In this document: positions 1-7,734 of the stretch, in pieces
Position numbering within the stretch: the stretch's first letter is position 1
How the letters are laid out: every line of letters begins with the position of its first letter
From: Clostridiales bacterium
GTDB taxonomy: Bacteria > Bacillota > Clostridia > TANB77 > CAG-508
Reading direction: 5' to 3'
Assembly: GCA_019417465.1 (NCBI GenBank)
Contig: DXVF01000006.1
Span: forward strand, 52,318-116,317
DNA length: 64,000 nucleotides
The notes under the pieces: generated by a model
The model's database searches: none
The model's input: only the letters and a program-made list of their open reading frames with translations
What the model was told of the DNA's origin: nothing
Program-made: the position numbers and the translations under genes

Positions 1-1293
1 GATGTTATAAGTGATGTTCATTTAGGAGATATAGGAAGACAATCTGGAATGGTTATTTATGGAATAAGAGAGAGATTCCCAAATCTTGTTTATTTTGATG
101 ATAAATATATAGGTGAATATCCTAAAGAATCACCTGTTACAAATGAGGACTTAGAAAAGATATATCCAGAAATTAGTTTAAGGGCAAAAGAAGATGAAGC
201 AGTAATGGAAGAAGTAAGAAACATTACAGCAGAGCTCGATAGAGGAAATAAAGGATATAATCATTTATGGAATCATATTAAAAAAGTATCTATAGATAAT
301 ATAAAGAAAACTTTTGACAAGATTAATGTTAGTTTTGATTTATGGGAAGGTGAGAGTGACTGTTATCCATATATAAATGATGTTATAAAATTATTACAAA
401 ACAATAATTGTTTAGAAGAAAGTGAAGGTGCATATGTAGTATATGTAGGGGAAGATAATGATAAATTTGAAATACCACCATTAATAGTTTTAAAGTCTGA
501 TGGAACAAGTTTATATGCAACAAGAGAACTTGCAACTGTTTATTCTAGAATTAAAAGATTCAATCCAGATGAAATTTGGTATGTTGTAGATAATAGGCAA
601 TGTATGTATTTTACACAAGTATTTAGAAGCTTATATAAATCTGGTATAGTAGATAATAAGACAAAATTAGAATTCATCGGTTTTGGTACAATGAATGGAA
701 AAGATGGAAAGCCATTTAAAACAAGAGATGGTGGAGTTATGAAACTGGAAAATTTACTTGATGAAATAAAGAAAGAGTCAAATCAGTATCTAGAAAAAGA
801 GGGGATAGAAGAAACTGAAAAAGAAGAAATAGCAAATAAGGTTTCTGTTGCTGCACTAAAATATGCAGATTTATTACCAAATCGTGAAAAGGATTATGTA
901 TTTGATTTGAAAAAATTTAGTTCTTTAGAAGGAAAAACAGGACCATATATTATTTATTCATGCATTAGAATTAAATCATTACTTAAAAAAAGTGGTGAAG
1001 ATAACTATAAAGTAGCCAGTATTTATAGCAAAACAGAAAAAGATATTATTACAAAAATATTAGAAATGTCTATAGTAATAGATTCAAGTTATAGAAATAA
1101 GACTTTAAGTGATATTACAGAATATTTATATGAGTTAGATAGTTTGTATAATAAATTTTACTCAGAAAATAGAATTATAACAGAGTTAAATGAAGATAAA
1201 AGAAAGTCTTGGATTGCTATTTCTGAGTTAGTATATAAAGTAAATAAAATACTTTTAGATACTTTGGCTATTGAGATTCCAGAGAAGATGTAA
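1..1293 (+). CDS. argS: Arginyl-tRNA synthetase, 5'-truncated by window edge
   Basis: Charges tRNA-Arg with arginine in the cytoplasm (class I aminoacyl-tRNA synthetase). The frame is open from base 1, so the gene starts outside the window. The first residues, DVHLGDIGRQSG, match the conserved segment downstream of the HIGH motif. Further on lie the family segment SDGTSLYATRELATVYSR and, near the end of the catalytic domain, KDGKPFKTRDGGVMKL. The C-terminal part is the helical DALR anticodon-binding domain, ending at a TAA at 1291-1293. No in-frame CGG occurs, which matters because CGG behaves abnormally elsewhere in this window. Identification is firm; only the N-terminal catalytic part is missing. 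Confidence 0.95.
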   Translation, partial: DVISDVHLGDIGRQSGMVIYGIRERFPNLVYFDDKYIGEYPKESPVTNEDLEKIYPEISLRAKEDEAVMEEVRNITAELDRGNKGYNHLWNHIKKVSIDNIKKTFDKINVSFDLWEGESDCYPYINDVIKLLQNNNCLEESEGAYVVYVGEDNDKFEIPPLIVLKSDGTSLYATRELATVYSRIKRFNPDEIWYVVDNRQCMYFTQVFRSLYKSGIVDNKTKLEFIGFGTMNGKDGKPFKTRDGGVMKLENLLDEIKKESNQYLEKEGIEETEKEEIANKVSVAALKYADLLPNREKDYVFDLKKFSSLEGKTGPYIIYSCIRIKSLLKKSGEDNYKVASIYSKTEKDIITKILEMSIVIDSSYRNKTLSDITEYLYELDSLYNKFYSENRIITELNEDKRKSWIAISELVYKVNKILLDTLAIEIPEKM

Positions 1294-1481
1294 AAAGCAG
1301 GAGGAATATAGGTACAGATGTAAACATTAATAAATATTTAAATCCGTTTACAATGTTCGAATTTTAATAAAATTATGAAGAAAAATGTGATTTTATATAA
1401 AAATATAACTGGATTTTTGTGATAAATCATCATTGATTAAATACGAATTTTGTGGTACACTAAATTTGAGGTGATAAATAT

Positions 1482-2816
1482 ATGGAAAGATTGAAGAGAA
1501 AAATTGACCAATATTTAATAGACTGGAAAAACGATGAATATAAAATGCCTTTAATAGTGAAAGGCGCAAGACAAATAGGAAAGACAGATGCAATAGAAAA
1601 TTTTGCTAAAAATAATTATAAAAGTATAATAGAAATTAACTTTGCTATCCAAAAACAATATCATGATATATTTGATGATGGATATGAAGTTGATAGCATA
1701 TTAAAAAACATTTCACTAAAAAATCCGAATTTTAAATTCATACCAGGAGAAACATTAATTTTCTTTGATGAACTACAAGCATGTATTAATTGCGCGACAT
1801 CTTTAAAATCGTTCAATCAAGATGGTAGATTTGATGTGATTTGCTCTGTTTCTTTAAAGGGAATAAACTATAAAGAAATAGAGTCAAATAGTGTTGGAAA
1901 CAAAATCGATTATAACATGTATTCAATGGATTTCGAGGAATTTTTATGGGCTAAAGGATATAAAAAAGAACAGATTGAAGATTTATATAACTGTATGTTA
2001 GAGATAAAACCATTAAGTAATATACAATATGATGTTATGATGTCTAATTTTAAAGAATATATGATAATAGGTGGAATGCCAGCAATTGTAAATAAATTTA
2101 TTACTCAAAAAAATTATAGTGGAACTTTAGAAATGCAAAAACAAATATTATTAGATTATGAAGAAGATATTACAAAGTATGCAAATGGATTAGGTCAAGG
2201 AAAAATATTAAGTGTATATAGAAAAATTCCTACATTTCTGGGAAATGAAAATAAAAAATTTCAAATTTCAAAAGTTGAAGATGGTGCTAGAAGTAGAGAA
2301 TATATAGGTACAGTAGAATGGTTAGATAATGCAGGAATAATAAATATTTCTTACTGTATGGATAAACCAGAACTACCATTAGGTGGTAACTATAATCCAG
2401 ATAATTTCAGATTATATTTTGGAGATACTGGAATGTTAATAGGTTCTCTTGATGAGGAGGTACAAGAGGATTTAAGGTATAATAAAAATTTTAACACTTA
2501 TAAAGGTGCAATTTATGAAAATATTGTTGGAGATATGTTAGTAAAGCAAGGTTATAAATTGTATTTTTATAAAAATGAAAAAGGAACAATTGAAATGGAT
2601 TTCTTTATAAGAGATAAGGACTATTTAATTCCAGTTGAAGTAAAAGCAAATGATAATGCAACAGTTTCTTTAAATAATTTAATAGATAGCGAAAAATATA
2701 AAGATATTAAATATGGGATAAAGTTGTGTAATAAAAATATAGGATTTAATGGAAAATTTTATACTTTTCCATATTTCTTGACATTTTTGTTAAAGAGATA
2801 TTTAAAAGAAAAATAA
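1482..2816 (+). CDS. AAA ATPase with DUF4143 domain
   Basis: A 444-aa protein of the AAA_14/DUF4143 family, putative DNA-associated ATPases of unknown substrate that are common in gut anaerobes. Residues 28-35 (GARQIGKT) are the Walker A loop and 92-97 (LIFFDE) Walker B. The C-terminal third carries a restriction-endonuclease-like core with an E-x-K signature (EVK at about 386-388). The usual GSLL sensor segment reads as SVSLKG here, a small departure from family consensus. An RBS (GAGGTGAT) sits 8 nt before the ATG. It is a single gene between argS and a convergent CAP gene. Such genes are often strain-variable, so horizontal origin is plausible. Function in the cell is unknown. Confidence 0.85.
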   Translation: MERLKRKIDQYLIDWKNDEYKMPLIVKGARQIGKTDAIENFAKNNYKSIIEINFAIQKQYHDIFDDGYEVDSILKNISLKNPNFKFIPGETLIFFDELQACINCATSLKSFNQDGRFDVICSVSLKGINYKEIESNSVGNKIDYNMYSMDFEEFLWAKGYKKEQIEDLYNCMLEIKPLSNIQYDVMMSNFKEYMIIGGMPAIVNKFITQKNYSGTLEMQKQILLDYEEDITKYANGLGQGKILSVYRKIPTFLGNENKKFQISKVEDGARSREYIGTVEWLDNAGIINISYCMDKPELPLGGNYNPDNFRLYFGDTGMLIGSLDEEVQEDLRYNKNFNTYKGAIYENIVGDMLVKQGYKLYFYKNEKGTIEMDFFIRDKDYLIPVEVKANDNATVSLNNLIDSEKYKDIKYGIKLCNKNIGFNGKFYTFPYFLTFLLKRYLKEK

Positions 2817-2918
2817 AAAAATGTTATATTGCTAAAAATAATACTAGAGACTTAGCAGCAATAAGCATAGAATTATATAAATAAAACGTTAAAGTTTATT
2901 GAAAATTGGGAGGTATAT

Positions 2919-2965
2919 ACCATGAACATTAGGAACAAGATTAAATGTCACCTAAAGTTCATGGT
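2919..2965. repeat. 15-bp inverted repeat with short leader-like ORF
   Basis: Arms at 2919-2933 and 2951-2965 (ACCATGAACATTAGG and its complement with one mismatch) flank a 17-nt loop. The left arm contains an ATG at 2921 preceded by GGGAGG, which opens a 19-codon ORF running through the hairpin to about 2980. There is no T-tract, so it is not an obvious terminator. It lies between two convergent genes (ATPase and CAP protein). It may be a structured leader peptide, a small RNA or a remnant of a mobile repeat. Confidence 0.5.
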
Positions 2966-3000
2966 GCCTCGATGTGTCTGAAATATCAAGACTCTGTTCA

Positions 3001-3762
3001 TCATTTGCCAATAAACATCTGCACATACATTTTTCCGTATTTAGGACTAGAAACAACACCAATACCAGTATAGTTAAATCCACTATTTAAAATATTTGCT
3101 TTATGTCCAGAAGAATTCATCCATGCATTTACAGCTGCGCTATTACTAGAATTTCCAGCGATATTTTCACCAGCAGTTTTATATGATATTTTGAAACTTT
3201 TTAACATATCAAATGGTGATCCATAAGTAGGAGAGGTATGTGAAAAATAGTTATTATCTACCATATCTTGTGCTTTTATTCTTGCTACTCTTTGTACTTC
3301 TGAATCTATTGTTAAAGCTGATAATCCATTATTTGTTCTTTGCTTATTTATTAAATCAAATACTTCTTTTTCATCAGTATTTAAAGTAGATGTAGTAGTG
3401 CTACCAGAACCAGAGCTAGAATCAGTTCCAGTTGTATTACTACTTGGATAAATTGCTTTTACATATTTTTTACTAACAGCACCAACATAGTCACCTTCTA
3501 CTTGAACGATATACCAATCTCCAACGCCAGCAAATACACGTATATATTCGTTTTTATCAACTGTAGTAACAATGCTATATCCAGTTCCAGGGCCACTACG
3601 TACGTTTAATTTTGTTGCTGTAACTAGACCAGTTGAGAAGTCTAATTTATAGTAGTGTTGCATTCCAAATGATGTAGAAAAAGTAAAAAATGTAATTATA
3701 AAAGTTAAAATTATGCTACTTAAAATAAGTAGTTTATTTTTTTTTATACGAATAACCTTCAT
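3001..3762 (-). CDS. Secreted SH3b + CAP (SCP/PR1) domain protein
   Basis: A 253-aa exported protein. Residues 1-33 are a signal peptide or N-terminal anchor (basic start, then a long hydrophobic stretch). Residues about 42-105 form a bacterial SH3 domain (LNVRSGPGTGYS), which usually binds peptidoglycan. A Ser/Thr/Gly linker leads to a CAP domain (about 130-253) with the family segments SHTSP, GENIAG and SSGHKANIL, including the two conserved histidines. The start has a strong RBS (AGGGGGAT). The domain layout matches YkwD-like secreted CAP proteins linked with spores or the cell wall in Clostridia. The molecular activity of these CAP domains is not settled. Confidence 0.88.
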   Translation of the reverse strand: MKVIRIKKNKLLILSSIILTFIITFFTFSTSFGMQHYYKLDFSTGLVTATKLNVRSGPGTGYSIVTTVDKNEYIRVFAGVGDWYIVQVEGDYVGAVSKKYVKAIYPSSNTTGTDSSSGSGSTTTSTLNTDEKEVFDLINKQRTNNGLSALTIDSEVQRVARIKAQDMVDNNYFSHTSPTYGSPFDMLKSFKISYKTAGENIAGNSSNSAAVNAWMNSSGHKANILNSGFNYTGIGVVSSPKYGKMYVQMFIGK

Positions 3763-3916
3763 AAAAAATCCCCCTAATTTGTTTATAGTTCAAGTTTATA
3801 CAGCAGGAGTGTCCAATATTACAGAAAAATGAAGAAATGATAAACAATTTGAAAATAAAGTTGTCTTAATTTGGAGAATATGGTAATATTGAATTAATAG
3901 GTAGAGGTGGAGTAAA

Positions 3917-4186
3917 ATGAAAAATAGAATGAAGAAGTTGACTGCCGGAATTGTGGGATTTTTTATAATGTTAAAAGATAATGTTGTGAAAGCAGATGAT
4001 AGTTTGATAATTGAGATGAAAGAAAATGATAATAAATGGCAATTTCAATCATTGTATGGAGTAAAAGAACCTTATGAACCTCTAATACTGGAAGATAGTT
4101 ATATGCCTATAGGGAAAATTATATCATTAATACTAGTTCCAAGTATCTTAATTATAGGATTAGTAATATATTTAAAAAAAGAGTAA
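3917..4186 (+). CDS. Small signal-peptide/TM protein next to radical SAM enzyme
   Basis: An 89-aa protein I do not recognise. A signal-like N-terminus (to about residue 26, ending VVKA-DD) is followed by a short polar stretch (DNKWQFQSLYG) and a C-terminal membrane helix (about 66-85) with a Lys-Lys-Glu tail. An RBS (TAGAGGTGGA) precedes the ATG. It is encoded on the same strand, 121 nt upstream of a radical SAM/SPASM gene. The N-signal/C-helix plan resembles a small membrane-anchored protein. A role as a substrate of the neighbouring maturase is possible but has no direct support; there are no cysteines. Confidence 0.55.
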   Translation: MKNRMKKLTAGIVGFFIMLKDNVVKADDSLIIEMKENDNKWQFQSLYGVKEPYEPLILEDSYMPIGKIISLILVPSILIIGLVIYLKKE

Positions 4187-4307
4187 AAAAAGTAAAAAGA
4201 AAAGTATTATAGTAATAATTATTATTGCAATAATAAGTGTATATATTTTTTTGATGGTTTGAATTAAAATTATTTAAAAAATATTGAAATCAAGAAAGTG
4301 AGAAAAT

Positions 4308-5374
4308 ATGTTAAAAGAAATTTACAAATTAGGTGAAATAGAATTATTAAAAAATACAAAGAAAGAGAACTAAAAAATCATACATTAATAGATTTGTTTT
4401 GGGAGTGTACATTAACGTGTAATGCTAAATGTAAACATTGTGGAAGTAGCACAGAAAAGAAAAAATACGAAGGAGAGTTAACTACTAGAGAAATAAAAGA
4501 TGCATTTAAACAAATTGCAAATGATATGGATGCAAGCAAAATTTTAATTAATGTAACAGGTGGGGAGCCTCTAGTAAGAAACGACCTTTGTGAAGTAATG
4601 CAATATGCAACTTGTGATTTAGGGTTTCATTGGGGAATGACTACAAATGGAATATTGTTAAATGATACTAATATAGAAAAATTAAAGAAGGCTAATATGG
4701 AAACCATTTCTATTAGTATTGATGGTTTGGAAAAAACACATGATGAATTTAGAGGTGTGCAAGGTTCATATAAAATAATAACAGATAATATAAAAAAACT
4801 AAGAAAAGCAGGTTTTGTAAAACATCTACAAGTAACTACTGTATTTAATAAAACAAATATAAATGAAATAGAAGAATTATATAAAATCATGTTAGATTTA
4901 GGATTAGATTCATGGAGACTAGGTGTGATGGATCCAATAGGTAGAGCAAACGAAAATAAAGATTTATTATTAAATGGAGAAGAAATAAAAAGAGTTCTAG
5001 ATTTTATAATGGCAAATAGAAAAAATAAAAAGTTGGAATTAGATTATGCATGTCCTGGATTTTTAGGATTAAAGTATGAGAAAGAAGTAAGACCATGCTA
5101 TTTTTATTGTAGAACAGGTATTAATGTAGCAAGCATTTTATATAATGGAGATTTATTTGTATGTCCTAATGTACCAAGAAGAAAAGAATTAATTCAAGGA
5201 AATATAAGAAAAGATAATTTTAAAGATGTATGGGATAATAAATATATAGAGTTTCGTAAGAAAGATAGAACAAAATGTGATGAATGTGCTAAATGTGAAA
5301 ATTGGGAAGAGTGCTTAGGTGGAGCATATCATACTTGGAATTTTGAAGCAAATAAACAAAATCAATGTATATAA
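4308..5374 (+). CDS. Radical SAM/SPASM protein, start region out of frame
   Basis: Radical SAM enzymes cleave S-adenosylmethionine at a [4Fe-4S] cluster to start radical chemistry; SPASM members often modify peptides. The main frame opens at TTG 4394 and holds the cluster motif C-x3-C-x2-C (Cys9, Cys13, Cys16 counted from 4394) and the segment VTGGEPL. A C-terminal SPASM-type cysteine set ends in CDECAKCENWEECLGG. The likelier N-terminus starts at ATG 4308 (MLKEIYKLGEIELL), but that frame is interrupted. It joins the main frame only if one A is added in, or the ribosome slips back at, the A6 run at 4349-4354. This break is unlike the CGG sites found elsewhere. The substrate is unknown. Confidence 0.8.
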
Positions 5375-5483
5375 ATATGATTTATAGAAAGTAGGTATAA
5401 TGAAGATATTAATAAAAAATACTAAAATAAATAGTAAAATCTAAGATTTTATGGTAAAATAAATAGAAAGAGGAGATGATTAG

Positions 5484-5660
5484 ATGAGTGATAAGCAAAT
5501 TATTTTAAATAGAGTACAAAGTATAGATGATACTAAAAGCTATGAAGAAATATTATATGATTTATTTATGCAATTTGAAATACAAAAAGGAATAAAGGAT
5601 ATGGAAGAAGGAAACACAAAAACAAGTGATGAAGTAAAGGAGATTATAAACAAATGGTAA
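5484..5660 (+). CDS. Antitoxin of ParE/RelE-type pair
   Basis: A 58-aa acidic protein starting at ATG 5484 behind AGAGGAGATG. It has no recognisable domain by eye, but its size, position directly upstream of a ParE/RelE-like toxin and 7-nt overlap with it are typical of type II antitoxins. The C-terminal half (IKDMEEGNTKTSDEVKEII) is charged, like a toxin-binding tail. Antitoxins of this kind bind the toxin and repress their own promoter. It was assigned by context, not by strong sequence identity. Confidence 0.75.
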   Translation: MSDKQIILNRVQSIDDTKSYEEILYDLFMQFEIQKGIKDMEEGNTKTSDEVKEIINKW

Positions 5661-5965
5661 TTTGGACTGACAATGCTATATCACATATTACTGATTTTAT
5701 AGATGATTCAAAATATAATGTAGAAGAAAATTCAAAATTATATATGAGAAAACTTGTAGATTATGCAGATACATTAGATGCAATGCCTGATTTAGGAAAA
5801 AAAGTAGATAATAATATTTTTAGATATCAAATTAATCAACTTATATATAAAAAACACAAAATAATATATCATAAAAAGGAAAATGATATTGTAATATTAG
5901 CAGTATTGCATACTAGACTAGATATAAATAGAGCATTAAAAAAATTAAAAAGAGATATAAGTTGA
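5654..5965 (+). CDS. ParE/RelE-family toxin
   Basis: A 103-aa protein with the plasmid-stabilisation fold. It has an N-terminal strand (VIWTDNAISHITDFID), a long helical hairpin and a C-terminal sheet (FRYQINQLIYKKHKIIYHK, then IVILAVLHTR). The ending ILAVLHTRLD is the classic ParE/RelE C-terminal signature. The ATG overlaps the antitoxin stop, so the two are translationally coupled. ParE members poison DNA gyrase and RelE members cleave mRNA; the sequence alone does not say which applies here. It forms a complete TA operon between the radical SAM gene and the split deacetylase. Confidence 0.85.
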   Translation: MVIWTDNAISHITDFIDDSKYNVEENSKLYMRKLVDYADTLDAMPDLGKKVDNNIFRYQINQLIYKKHKIIYHKKENDIVILAVLHTRLDINRALKKLKRDIS

Positions 5966-5969
5966 AAAA

Positions 5970-6002
5970 ATAACTTATTTAAAGTATAGAAAAATAAGTT
6001 AT
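5970..6002 (+). terminator. Hairpin after toxin gene
   Basis: Perfect 11-bp arms at 5970-5980 and 5992-6002 (ATAACTTATTT and complement) with an 11-nt loop, just after the toxin stop codon. There is no clear T-tract, so it may be a weak terminator or a 3'-end stabiliser of the TA transcript. Confidence 0.5.
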
Positions 6003-6040
6003 AAGTGAAAGATGAATAAAAAAAGAAATAACATAAACTT

Positions 6041-6077
6041 CCTAAGATAAGCATAAAATTAAATAGCTTATTTTAGG
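6041..6077 (+). promoter_or_regulatory. Hairpin overlapping the deacetylase ribosome-binding site
   Basis: Arms CCTAAGATAAGC (6041-6052) and GCTTATTTTAGG (6066-6077) pair with one mismatch. The right arm runs into the Shine-Dalgarno AGGGGG (from 6075) of the ORF starting at 6086. The structure could hide the ribosome-binding site or stop read-through from the TA operon. Confidence 0.4.
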
Positions 6078-6085
6078 GGGTTTTT

Positions 6086-6289
6086 ATGTTTATAGTATTT
6101 AATAAAGAAAAGATATATTCATATGTTATAGCTTTAAGCACAATTGTAATTTTATTTATTATGGCATCTACTATAATTAATAGAAGAGATGGGATAATTG
6201 CTACATCAGCGTCCAGCAAGCAACTACCAGTATATAGTGTAGATACTAAAGAAAACAAGGTTGCATTAACAATGAATTGTGCATGGTAA
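6086..6289 (+). CDS. N-terminal part of split PdaB-like polysaccharide deacetylase
   Basis: Encodes an N-terminal membrane anchor (about residues 13-29) and the start of a NodB-type deacetylase domain (PVYSVDTKENKVALTMNCAW). It stops after codon 67 at a TAA created by the inserted element. The rest of the domain lies 7.6 kb downstream (13881-14462). Joining at the shared TG core rebuilds MNCAW-NADD in frame, giving a protein of about 259 aa, the usual length of PdaB-like enzymes. PdaB acts on the glycan of the spore cortex in Bacillus. In the integrated state the protein is non-functional, so this is either a gene awaiting excision or a stable knock-out. Confidence 0.85.
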   Translation: MFIVFNKEKIYSYVIALSTIVILFIMASTIINRRDGIIATSASSKQLPVYSVDTKENKVALTMNCAW

Positions 6290-6308
6290 CAATTACTTTT
6301 GTGATAGA
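6281..6308. repeat. Left attachment site (attL) of the 7.6-kb element
   Basis: The gene-side half (GTGCA) and the element-side arm meet at the dinucleotide TG (6284-6285). The element-side arm, GTAACAATTACTTTTGTGAT onward to 6308, is the reverse complement of 13858-13880 with one mismatch over 23 bp. Such inverted arms around a central dinucleotide are the form of a serine-integrase attP site split by integration. Confidence 0.85.
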
Positions 6309-6433
6309 AATCAAAAATAAGTTATTTTAGAATTTTGATAAGGATTACTAATTATAAAGTTAGTAGTTCTTTTTTTTGTTTAAGAAAATTAGAAATTATG
6401 AGAGCATAGTTTCAAAAAGAATAGAGGTGAAAA

Positions 6434-6946
6434 TTGAAATATATAAACATAAATCAAGAATTAAAATTTAAGTTTTGTCAAGTGCCAAGAAAAATTTTAT
6501 ACACAGAACCGTACAAATCGATTTTGTGCCCTTTATCTCAGCTAGGTTATATCTTTATACTAGATAGATTAAATTTATCGAGAATAAATAATAAAGTAGA
6601 TGAACAAGGAAATATATATGTTTTTATAACTAGAAAAGAAATGGGAGAATTTTTGAAAGCAAGTAGTAAGACAGTAATAAAAGTTTTTAAGGAACTTGAA
6701 AGTGCAAAATTAATAAAACAAGAAAATCAAGGAAAAGGTAAGGCATATAAAATATATGTTTTGGACATTTATTCGGAAGATGAACAGAAGGAAAATTTAC
6801 ATACGACTAGTGTAAAAAAAGAAACTAAAGTATTGGAATTTTTACAACCAAATAAAATATATAAAAATAATATAAATAAAAGTTATAGTAATGAAAGAGA
6901 TTATAGTAATTTTGACTGGACAAGTTTATATGCAAATAAATATTAG
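6434..6946 (+). CDS. RepA_N-type replication initiator-like protein
   Basis: A 170-aa protein with a TTG start behind AGAGGTG. It resembles the N-terminal domain of RepA proteins of Gram-positive theta plasmids: FCQVPRKILY, then LSQLGYIFILDRLNLS, then a winged-helix segment (ITRKEMGEFLKASSKTVIKVFKEL) and the wing QGKGKAYKIYVLD. Only the N-terminal DNA-binding half is present; full RepA proteins are about twice as long. It is the first gene inside the element. It could serve replication of the excised circle or act as a regulator. Confidence 0.75.
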   Translation: MKYININQELKFKFCQVPRKILYTEPYKSILCPLSQLGYIFILDRLNLSRINNKVDEQGNIYVFITRKEMGEFLKASSKTVIKVFKELESAKLIKQENQGKGKAYKIYVLDIYSEDEQKENLHTTSVKKETKVLEFLQPNKIYKNNINKSYSNERDYSNFDWTSLYANKY

Positions 6947-7043
6947 AGAATATAATATTTTGGGCTTAAAAATGAGATATCCATTTGATATTGCAAAAAT
7001 ACATATGTAATATCGATAAAAGCTACACTTTTAGGCAGTTGCC

Positions 7044-7092
7044 GGGAGATGAGATATCTCCCTGATCCTGCAAATTGCTTAAAGGCAATTTG
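7044..7092. other. Two adjacent hairpins, possible oriT or replication site
   Basis: Hairpin 1 has arms GGGAGAT (7044-7050) and ATCTCCC (7056-7062). Hairpin 2 has arms CAAATTGC (7071-7078) and GCAATTTG (7085-7092), both perfect. They are more GC-rich than the surroundings and lie just upstream of an RHH-like gene. Clustered short hairpins beside a small DNA-binding gene are typical of mobilisation or replication origins. No nick site can be identified. Confidence 0.4.
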
Positions 7093-7128
7093 GAAAAGAA
7101 AAAAGTAAGAAAGAATGGAGGATAAAAT

Positions 7129-7599
7129 TTGAAGGAAAATAAATATGAAGAATTAGTAACAATGGTAATAAGAATACCTAAATATAAAAAAGAAATGATA
7201 AAAAATATTGCTAAAGCACAAGGAAGATATGAGGCTGATGTTATAAGAAGTGGAATAGATAAAGAATTAAATATAGATTTATACCAAGACAATTTGGAAG
7301 AATTAATAAAAAAGGTTTTAAAACCAATTGAAGAAAAAATAGATAAGTTCTTAAAATCACAAAGAAAAATAAATGCAAAGTTTTTAAGAACTACAGCTAT
7401 AAGTACATATTTAAATTGTGAAGTCATGAAGAATTTATTAGATGATGAATATTACGAACAATTTAAGATGATGTTAAATGATGCTAGAAAGAAAGCAAAT
7501 TATTATGTAAGTAAAGATACTGAAGGAATGAGTAAGACAGATTTATATGATTTTTATAATATAGGGGATATTTATAGAGATGAATATAGAAATGAATAA
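7129..7599 (+). CDS. RHH-like small DNA-binding protein (MobC-like?)
   Basis: A 156-aa protein with a TTG start 7 nt after GGAGG. The N-terminal segment (VTMVIRIPKYKKEMIKNIAK) has the strand-helix pattern of ribbon-helix-helix proteins. A charged coiled-coil-like middle (EELIKKVLKPIEEKIDKFLK) and an unassigned C-terminus follow. Its position after two hairpins fits a relaxosome accessory protein or a copy-control regulator. The family assignment is tentative; I see no catalytic motif. Confidence 0.5.
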   Translation: MKENKYEELVTMVIRIPKYKKEMIKNIAKAQGRYEADVIRSGIDKELNIDLYQDNLEELIKKVLKPIEEKIDKFLKSQRKINAKFLRTTAISTYLNCEVMKNLLDDEYYEQFKMMLNDARKKANYYVSKDTEGMSKTDLYDFYNIGDIYRDEYRNE

Positions 7600-7675
7600 T
7601 ATAAGAAAATTTTAAGTTTACATTTCGGGGGTATTGCAGAATGAACATCGTAAAAAAGGTAAAAATGAAATAATT

Positions 7676-7704
7676 TTGACAAAATTGTAAAAAAGTGGTA
7701 AAAT
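7676..7704 (+). promoter_or_regulatory. Sigma-A type promoter of the element cargo operon
   Basis: TTGACA at 7676-7681, a 17-bp spacer and TAAAAT at 7699-7704, about 30 nt upstream of the first cargo ATG (7735). It is a near-consensus vegetative promoter, so the cargo operon is probably expressed while the element is integrated. Confidence 0.75.
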
Positions 7705-7734
7705 ATAGGCTAAAGTTGTATTTATGGAGAAAAA

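Noticed and set aside
1393..1593. 66-aa minus-strand ORF opposite the start of the DUF4143 ATPase
   Set aside because: Overlaps the well-supported plus-strand gene and has no RBS or recognisable protein.
6086..6289. 67-aa ORF as an independent small membrane protein
   Set aside because: Its end matches the start of a NodB domain whose remainder begins at 13881, with inverted att arms in between.
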